64,000 nucleotides of DNA from Seiridium cupressi (Eukaryota > Ascomycota > Sordariomycetes > Amphisphaeriales > Sporocadaceae). The position numbers and the translations under genes are program-made. Numbering within the stretch: the stretch's first letter is position 1; each line of letters starts with the position of its first letter. A model generated the notes under the pieces. It saw only the letters and a program-made list of their open reading frames with translations. It did no database searches and had not been told where the DNA came from. This document shows positions 56,127 through 64,000 of the stretch, one piece after another. The stretch lies in NCBI GenBank assembly GCA_036674765.1, contig JARVKI010000087.1:67792-131791 (forward strand), written 5' to 3'.

Positions 56127-56977
56127 CGACAATATGGCTTCAAGGTTTTTCTGGTGACCGGCGCCAGTAATGGCATGGATATGAAACCGTCAAGGCCTTT
56201 CTTCAGTCTCCAAATCCTTACCATGTATTTCTTGGAAGCAGGTCTATACAGAAAGTGAACGACGCCCTCTCCAAGATTGGCACTGAATGTCAAGAGGCAA
56301 AAAATAATAGTTGAATTGCTCCAGATTGACCTTAGCGAAGACGAGTGCATCAAATAGGCTTTCCAGGCAGTGAAAAATGGCCACGGTCGCCTTGACATCC
56401 TCATCAATAATGTTGGTAAGCTAGTTGGTTAAGCCTTCCTCATTCCGTATAACATACATCTAAATCGGGTCGCTCAGGTGCTGGATTCAACCAGGAGTTT
56501 TTGGACGGAGAAATGACCCTGCGGGAATGTTACAGCAAGGCATATGATTTGAACGTATCCGGGACCAACGTGATGACCTGGACTTTTGTCCCTTTGCTAC
56601 TCGAGTCCGCAGAGCCTCGTCTGATCTTTCTGGCTGGGTTGTCGCAGATGACCCAAGCGGCCGAGTCTTACTTCCCGACTCCACCTCAGCCAGCAGGTTG
56701 GCCCAAGAAGGTAGACCTTGAAACGATTAGCTATCGCTGCAGCAGAACGGCCTTGAGCATGCTCATGCCGGACTGAAATCACAAGCTGAAAGCAGACGGG
56801 GTAAAGGTCTTCAGTGTCAGTCCTGGATTCTGCGCCACTGGACTGGGTGGTCTGGGAGAAGACTTATGGAGGGCAATGGGAGGTGTGCACCCCAGTGAAG
56901 GTGGCCAGAGACTCCTGGTAGTTGCGGAGGGCGACAGGGATGCTGATGTCAGAAAGGTGGGCCTACTACCTTGGTAG
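56127..56977 (+). pseudogene. Short-chain dehydrogenase/reductase remnant
   Basis: Nearly the whole SDR fold is visible in pieces: VFLVTGASNGMD (Rossmann Gly motif) at 56140-56175; in the next frame HGYETVKAFLQSPNPYHVFL and SRSIQKVNDALSKIG; then LLQIDLSEDECIK, a TAG at 56356, and GHGRLDILINNV (NNAG-type motif). A clean 61-nt intron (56416-56476) follows and restores GAGFNQEFLDGEM, then LNVSGTNVMTWTFVPLL and YRCSRTALSMLMPD (YxxxK position reads Tyr-Arg-Cys-Ser-Arg, so the active-site Lys is replaced). A TGA at 56774 precedes KADGVKVFSVSPGFCATGLG and GGVHPSEGGQ. Two nonsense codons and at least two frame changes show it is dead. Confidence 0.87.
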
Positions 56978-57717
56978 TAGAATGTTTTGGTCTTTGCCGT
57001 CATTATCAACCTCCCTTACACCAGTGTAACTGGTGCTTTGGTCGCAATGCCTCGAGCAGTATGATTATGATTTCTGCGTGACGGAGCACTGCATGGAAAG
57101 AAGTACATACCCTATGACAGATCTTCAGCACAAAACAATTTCCTCTGCCATTATCAGCCGACATTGGTGGATTGACTGAATGTAACCTACTTGAAACACT
57201 TCAATTGGCTACATGTCCGCTATTCTCACGGGCTCTGCTCCCAACGCAATGACAACTTTCATCTGGCCAAAATGCATGCCACCCCTGTCACTGAGCTTCG
57301 ATCTTATGACCTTGATTGTGATATTTAGATAGGTTCCAAGACAGGTTCACTCGTGACTCTAAATACTGATCGACTATGAATCTAGTATCCTAAAATGTTC
57401 TTGGTGTTAATAAGGAATTCAAGGTACATATCCAATAATGCGTCCTTCGTCGACTTTCAAAGTTGGGCTCTCTATAATTCGTTCTCATTTAGTAGAAATA
57501 TTGTTCCTGAGAACAATGGCAACCTTAAGCTTCTTACCAGCCACCCTATAGGCTGAGTAAGACCGGCCGCAGGTCTGTCTTTCGTGTTACAATAGCTGAT
57601 GGCTTCTGAGATGAGGGCTGATACATAGAAGTGAAGTCTATGCTTTGACCATCTCTCCGTATTCAATAAGAGCATGTCTTTCTCAATGACCGTAGGAGCG
57701 AGCAAGTGATACAAAAA
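56978..57717. other. Intergenic region, no gene seen
   Basis: About 740 bases between the SDR remnant and the 3' end of the MFS transporter gene. No supported feature. Confidence 0.45.
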
Positions 57718-59502
57718 TCAAGCCGTTACGAAGTGTAACGGACCAGAACGTATCCGGATCGCCTTTCCCTTCCACAACAATAAGACAATTAGCAGGAAAG
57801 CCGCCGCGCAAATAGCAGCCTGTATGCCAAAGCTGACCTTTGTCCCCTGTGCGTTGGCCCAAGTAACTTGGAAGTAGCTAATGATGAAACCTCCTATCGT
57901 CCGCGAGTTGTTGACCCACGCCGATACCTCCCCTGATGCTTCGGGATAACTGTCAAGATTGTATGACGAGATAGCCACTGTCGTGATCATGATTCCAAAT
58001 ACGTATAGACCCCATGAGATGGATGCCGCCATATAATGCCACTGGTTTTCTAACGATTGGCCGAGGAGAACGAGCCCAGTGATGACAAATGGCAGAGCAA
58101 CCCCGATTGCACGAAGGCGAGCTTCAGGCTCGAAATGACCATGGTGTGTTCTGATGTATTGCTTGGCGAGAATGTCATGCAAGAAATGTCCAGCAATCTC
58201 TCCGAGAATCACGGCAACAACGGGCGTAAAGTAGAAGAACCCGATTTGCTTCAGGCCAAATCCGTAGACTGGCCCGAGGAATATCGATAAAGTAGTGTTG
58301 ATACCAACGACCCAAGCAAATGTCTGTCCCTCATTAGTCTTTCATTACAGTTCTACTCGTTGACCCTCAAAAAGTCTTACCAGGAGATAGTATAAATTAG
58401 ATATCAACACAACAGGTTTTGAAATCACCCGGATTGGTCGCATACACGCCTGCGCAAAGCTGTTTCGCAGATGTCTCGATTTGAACTGCGAGATGCCCAG
58501 CAATCGAGATATCCGGCTACCTTTCGGTGGTTGGTCCGCCTGGGGGATCCTTCTATCGTAGAACGTTTCCTCCAGGAACAATATGGTCAATATCAAGCAA
58601 AGGGCCGTTTCGGCAGAGTATACCCAGAAAGGTGTGGGCCACGGCTTGGCGCTGGTCATGAAGGCTGCGAGAAGAGGACCCATGTAAGGGCTAATGACGA
58701 AGAACGATCTGCCATTCGACGAGCATCTCAGTATATCGTCTCCAATGGTGGTATAAAATACTCACGCCCAGATATTGATTTTCCGAGCTCTCTCGTGGAA
58801 GAAGAACATGTCCTGAATGAACATAAGACCGCCACCTTGCGCGACGGTCGAGAAGAAGCCGTTAAGAATGCGAGCAGCCATAAATGAATCGAAGTTAGTA
58901 GCAGCGGCGCACCAAATGGCCGTCGGAAACGCGACAATCAGGAAGTAGAACATGACAGGTAGGCGTCCGAAGTATGCACTAAGCACGACCACTGTTCATC
59001 ACCGTCAACTCAGTAGAAGATCGAAATGAAATCTGATGCTGACATACCAAAGATACCCCCGGCGCCAAGCATAAATACATTGCCGGCCTGTGAATGATTG
59101 ACTTCGTCCTCCGTCATGCCCCATTCGCTAGGAGGCAATTAGTCGGTGGCGTTTAGACAGTGAAGAGAAAACGCACGCAGCTTGAGGCAGGAGAGTGACA
59201 GCACCAGTCGCAGAGCCATAGTCTGGCAGGAGAGCTGTGAAGGCAACAATGAGGAGACACAAATTCTTCTTGCGAGAAGACCAGTTCAAGGGGTCGCTGG
59301 GGTCATCGCTTGGTTGGGGAATCAACTTGGTACGGCCATCTTTCGCAAGTTTGAGAGCGCCGCTTGTTCCCTCTTCAATGTTGACATCGTAGCCCTCGTC
59401 ATCCTTATATTCGTGCAATTCACGTTCTCGACTAGTATCTGTATGATGAATAGTGTCCGAGGGCGTAGGCCGCTTCTCGGCGACGTTGTCTTCTGATGAC
59501 AT
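57718..59502 (-). CDS. MFS transporter, DHA1 family (12-helix, polyspecific exporter type)
   Basis: Proton-coupled plasma-membrane transporter. Five exons: 59502-59177, 59127-59048, 58991-58766, 58708-58381, 58323-57718; 1566 nt, 521 residues, with introns of 49-57 nt and all phases consistent. The N-terminal cytosolic part is charged and ends with SDDPSDPLNWSSRKKN, a mark of fungal DHA1 proteins just before helix 1. Then WGMTEDEVNHSQAGNVFMLG, VVVLSAYFGRLPVMFYFLIV (motif A region), LNGFFSTVAQGGGLMFIQDM, FFVISPYMGPLLAAF, a large central loop (FLEETFYDRR), TFAWVVGINTTLSIFLGPVY and SYPEASGEVSAWVNNSRTIG. It resembles the Hol1/multidrug group; the substrate cannot be told from sequence. The gene looks intact. 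Confidence 0.9.
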
Positions 59503-60474
59503 CGGGAGGGCTGGTCCGAATTGGCGAAGTTGGTCGGCCTAGTCCACGAGATGGATAACCTCTTGTTGAAACAGCCTCTGTATTGGTGTAGATATGATGT
59601 TTCCGTCACCCACATGAAAATTGATGGCGAATGAATGAATTCCTCACAGGGCCAAAGCGAAGATAGGGCAGGGGGACCCAAATACCTGGTTCTGTGCGAC
59701 CTACCCTCGGTTGCAGGTACCGATAATCTCTAGCCGTCATCTTGTTCCGGTATTTTCTTCCCCGCATCCCGGTAGTTCTGTTCTCCATGCGGAGTTTGCC
59801 CTAAAATCCACATCCACCCCGGGACGCGTTTGAAACTAAGCCCCATAATGGATTAGTGAATGCTTAACGAATCCGTCAGCAGCTCAGGCCAGCTCGCAAA
59901 GTCGACATCCAGCCATCCGACAGCCGATAGAGGGAAGCCTGTGGCCCCGGGCAATCCGTTTCTACTAGATAGAAATCTGTACCCGGCTAATTACTGCACG
60001 AGTAGCCCGAATTGCGTTTTCGCCACACAAAACCCACGTCGTAAATCCCCGTACGACAAATTGAGGTGGACAGGAACGCAACACCGCCGATATAAGTTGC
60101 GCTGTAATTATTGGCAAGGAGAATATTCCAAATCATCGACTTCATGATCAACATCGGTTGATATGACCGTCTACCGCAAGCCAAAGCAAGTTCTCTAAAT
60201 CACAAGAACACTACCAGGGACCAACGCGCGCTACAAGGATAACCCATGCAAACACGACTCTAGATTTCGGGCAGGTAACGATAGTCTCCGATTCTAACGA
60301 GTCTTTCTGTGATCTTGAAAACGAATTCAATTGGGGAGCTCGCGATAAGCGGGAGGTTCGACCTATATCTATCTATTAAGGTATAAGACTTAAAGCGCTA
60401 GCGAAGTCTGCCTACTTAAGTATGCAACCCTCTTCTTGTCGCTGCGTATAGTTCAAAACTCTAAACATGAAATT
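59503..60474. other. Intergenic region, MFS upstream / TRK 3' flank
   Basis: Almost 1 kb between two minus-strand genes. It should contain the MFS promoter and TRK 3' UTR. No gene seen. Confidence 0.45.
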
Positions 60475-63007
60475 CTATCGGGATGCAGCTGACATGCTCC
60501 TAATCTCAGCATCCTCATCCTCGAGCTCAGCTAATTTCTTTCCGGGCAATCTGACAGCGCGATCGAGGGCAACTGGCAACCCCCTATGTCTTCCTCTCAG
60601 CATGACGAGAATCATGATGATTTTACTTCCTGTGTACATACCCCCGGTAAGGCTGTAACTTTGGTCCGGCAGACCAATGCTGATGCCGATAGTCGTGTAA
60701 CCCGAGACAATCTCGAAGAGGATAGCGAACACACTAAACGTTACAGGGTCCTCGAGGGAGTGTCGCGTTTCGATGATGGTGATGAGGAACAAAGCCAGGG
60801 CAATCCACCACACATCGTGACTGAGCTGGCCACGCATTTGCTGAGAGACTAGACTCGGTGGCCCAGTCGGTGTGTGATTGTGCAGGGAGTGTACTGACGG
60901 AGGTCGTGCAAAGTCCATGGTGGCAGCGCGACGGAGTGGCTTTGGGTGACCAGCGCCGGAGAAGCCAGGCACGTCGGATACAGCTGCTTGGGCGACGCCG
61001 ACGCCTTGAAAGGCGGTCATGCGGCGCTGCAGCTGTCGGCCCACGAATGCCGTGCCACGACGGCCGACGGCAGAGAGATGCTTGACGGATCTCACGGATG
61101 GCATCTGTGAGGCTGCGTCCCAGTTTCTTCTCCGATTGACGTTGCCGTTGGCACTGAATGCGGATGGAAGGTCCGCCGCGAGAGAGTCGTTGTGTCCCGC
61201 ATCGGCATCGACGTCAAAGAGGCTGCTTGTCTCCGAGTGGAGCTGCTCAATCTCGGTTTGATCTCCTTCGTAGATGCCTAGGGAACGCTCTTCGTAGACG
61301 TTTGTCTTGCGCATGGTGATGATGTGCGGGTACGCAGCCGTGTAGAATATGATGAGCCAGAGCACGTGTACGTCAAAGTACATGGCTGAGGGGGCGACGA
61401 TGGCGTAGCCTCCAGATGGAATTGCTGTGAGGGGATTGAAAGTCAGGAAAAGGCCGCAGAGTTTCTGAGACAGTCAGACAGGGGTGCGACCTACAGAAGC
61501 CTTCGAACAGGGCGTCAAAGATACGCTGTCCCACCGGGATGGCATCCATTGTTGGATTGCCAGTGGTCAGAACGAGAATCAGGATCCAGTCGGCCAGCAC
61601 AAACCCCCCAAACGTAGCAACGAATATCCACGTGTCCCGCGAGGGGAACATGCTTGTATACACGCGACGCGGGAATTTGAGGATAAAATCAAAGCCCTCT
61701 TTCCAGACTGTGTATTCCTCCTTGTCCCGCGAAAACAGACGAAAAGCCTTCGACATAATCCAGATCAACAGGCGCATGAAAGCGGGAAATGCGGCAGGGC
61801 CGGCGAGCGATAGGATCGTGACGATGGTGAGTAGAAAGTAGGAACCCTGGAAGGGTATAAAACCTGCATCGAGCAGAGTGAAGCCGGCATTGTTGTAGGC
61901 CGAGATAGCGAGGAAGATGCCCGCCCACCAAGGGTTCTGGGCATTGACGGCTGACGTGTCGACGGCGAAGACGGACATCCAGGCGCCGAGGGCAATGGCT
62001 CCGAAGAGCTGCCACAGAACAAAATAAACAATGACAAAGGTCGAGAGGAACTTCAGGGACCGGTACTCCACACCACCGAGGTACTCGCGCTGGTCCTCGG
62101 ACAGGTTGAAAAATTGCCCGTTGCGCCCAATGTTGCCCTTTTGCTCCTTGACGAATGTTTGGACGTTGAATCCAGCATCAGATGTTCGTGATTCGACTGT
62201 ATGTGGCCTTCGTCGTGCAGTTTTCCCGCTCTCATGAGAGGGTGTCTCGTAGATGGAATGTCCAGTCGTCGCAGACTGGGGCCGGTTCTCGCGGATCGGT
62301 TCGAGAAATCCAACGTGTTGCTGTTGCGGCGGATCTCGCTCGCCTCCTCCCAGAATTCCCGTTGCAGAATTGGTCTGTGCCTGGGAATATAAAGTTGTCC
62401 GTTCTTCGGGGGGAAGTCCGGTGTTTGCAACTTGGACATTGGGTTTATTACTTTGCTTGGAAGACCACGGTCGACTGCTCTGCCCTTGCTTTCCGTCTTG
62501 TGTTTTGCCAAACGACGACATGACCTGCAGCCCGATCATGGCGCCCGTCATGCCGACAACGGCACCCGTCTTTGAGGCGGTCGCTTTCCTCCTCGCACGC
62601 TCCCTCTCCACGATATCCTCAAATCGCTTCTCAAAAATGCTTTTGCGAAATGTAATGGTAAAATATGAAATGATGATCTGGCTACCCATGATCATGTAGA
62701 CGCACAGCTGGACCTGTTGGAAAGTGGTGAGCTGGCTGAGGTTGACTGTGTTGAGGCCCGAGGCCGTCAACGCGGACATGACCATGAATAGGCTGTCCCA
62801 CCAGCCGACGGCATATTCAGGAGACGAGGAGCCCCAAAAGATGAGGGCCCCGATGATAGCTGAGACAATAAAGTAGGCATAGTGCAGTGTGATGAAGTTG
62901 ACCGGTGGTAGATAGGGCCGCACAAGTGCCCATCGCGTCGCCCAGGTTTCGCACAGCTCCGGATGCTGCTCACGAAAATCGTCCCACCACCTGAGACGCA
63001 TTCTCAT
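60475..63007 (-). CDS. TRK1: TRK-type potassium transporter
   Basis: High-affinity K+ uptake protein of the plasma membrane with four M1-P-M2 repeats. Two exons, 63007-61495 and 61424-60475, junction in frame (LFEGFS-AIPSGGYAIV); 2463 nt, 820 residues. The ATG at 63007 opens MRMRLRWWDDFREQHPELCE; an upstream in-frame GTG is not used. Selectivity-filter loops with their key glycines: ALTASGLNTVN (residues ~80-89), ISAYNNAGFTLLD, AIPSGGYAIV, and IVSGYTTIGISIGLPD. The expected long hydrophilic loop of about 190 residues lies between repeats 1 and 2, and a second of about 170 residues between repeats 3 and 4. The C-terminus is a short charged tail (KKLAELEDEDAEIRSMSAAS). The length matches filamentous fungal TRK1 rather than the longer yeast protein. 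Confidence 0.94.
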
Positions 63008-64000
63008 GGTAGCCGGAGAGTGGGAGCGCTTGGCCGCCACGGCGGTTGAGCCTAAGGGTGGGACGGATCGACCCGTCGAGGCGGTTAACGGGAGCTAAGC
63101 CAAATACTAGCCGGTCCAGAAGGACAGGGATGTGCGCCTTGCTTATCTGGCAGGGCGGAAGGCCAGTGTCCGTCTCAATCCGAGTGGTATTCGCGCGTCT
63201 GGCGGCGACTTACTCACTAACGAGTGTGATGCAATCAGGCAATGGGATGCAATGGCTCACGGTGAATTTTGACGATGAATGTGCGACCCCTTTTCGCTGT
63301 TTGTCCGGCTCCACCAAGCACGGGGTGTGATACGCCCAAAACACGAGCAACAAGCCTTGGCAAGTTCCTGTACCGGCAGTGTCACGGCTGTCACCAGGCG
63401 TTGCTGTGCACGGGCCAATTGCGCATTGGTATGTAGATACACGTAGTTATTAGACGCACATCCACAAGTAAGATTACACTCCCTTGCACGTGAAACCTAC
63501 AAGTTATGCACTCATTGGGCCATCCGACGACCAAAGCAATGTCCTTATTGCACTCGGGCAGGTATGTATGGATTGCGAATTCCTAGCAATTGCCGAATCT
63601 CCATACCTGATTCGACGCCATCAACGTGGAAAAAGGCATGCGCGTGGATGATAACTGCCAGTGTACAGATCAAGTGGGGATGTCATCAAACCTCGTACAG
63701 GGGTAAGATGGGGGTTCCAGCTGGAGTCGAGCATCGCACAAGGGTATTCATTATGTGTGCCTCTGAATCACCACATGAAGACTAAATATCTTGAGTCCCG
63801 TCTACATGACAGTACCGGCGATCTCAAGCTCACAGTTGTTCACTTGCCCGGCAAGCCTTTTGATCTAGCGATCTATCCGGATTCGGGGGACGAGATCAAC
63901 GCTTGCACCGGTTGGCTAAATAATAAACGCTGCAGCTTCACGTACTTTCTTTCCCCCCTTAATGCACTGCACCAGAAGGTGCCAGCCTTTCATGTAACAC
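63008..64000. other. TRK1 upstream region to window end, no gene seen
   Basis: 1 kb expected to include the TRK1 promoter and 5' UTR. Remaining short frames carry no motif. Confidence 0.45.

Noticed and set aside
1..64000. CRISPR arrays, bacterial operons or ribosome-binding sites
   Set aside because: Intron-bearing eukaryotic genes throughout; no regularly spaced repeats seen.

Overview
The window reads as nuclear DNA of a filamentous ascomycete, probably a Sordariomycete near Hypocreales. Genes carry short introns (mostly 46-135 nt) with GTAAGT/GTATGT/GTGAGT-type donors, CCAAGATGG-type start contexts are frequent, and gene types seen include PTH11-like receptors, HET-domain material and small secreted proteins. 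The order was inferred from family resemblance read by eye, without a search. All exon structures are hand-built; every gene called as an intact multi-exon CDS was checked for total length divisible by three and an open frame across each junction.

Left third (0-26 kb), conserved core: pyruvate carboxylase and the mitochondrial pyruvate carrier subunit MPC1 (same strand, two consecutive recognisable genes of pyruvate metabolism), clathrin heavy chain, a mitochondrial DUF1640 coiled-coil protein, the divergent pair SmB (splicing) and ribosomal protein L11 (translation) sharing a 0.5 kb promoter region, and a large disordered protein with a C-terminal coiled coil.

Middle (27-57 kb), accessory: two intact PTH11/SAT4-type seven-helix receptors, a divergent nucleotide-sugar transporter/GT32 glycosyltransferase pair, two intact secreted-protein genes, a candidate 65-residue single-helix membrane protein with an 18-nt first exon, and a nitronate monooxygenase of uncertain 5' end. 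Between them lies a graveyard: decayed copies of a secreted protein, a GMC oxidoreductase, an MFS exporter, a HET protein and a short-chain dehydrogenase, each with frameshifts, stops or truncation. Two inverted-repeat elements sit here: a 230-bp nested palindrome near 32.6 kb and a 151-bp Tc1/mariner-like MITE flanked by TA near 48.2 kb.

Right end (57-64 kb) returns to intact genes: a 12-helix DHA1-type MFS transporter and a TRK-type potassium transporter. Long stretches around 5-8, 18-19, 22-23, 28-29, 46-48, 50-51 and 52-54 kb show nothing I can call as a gene.
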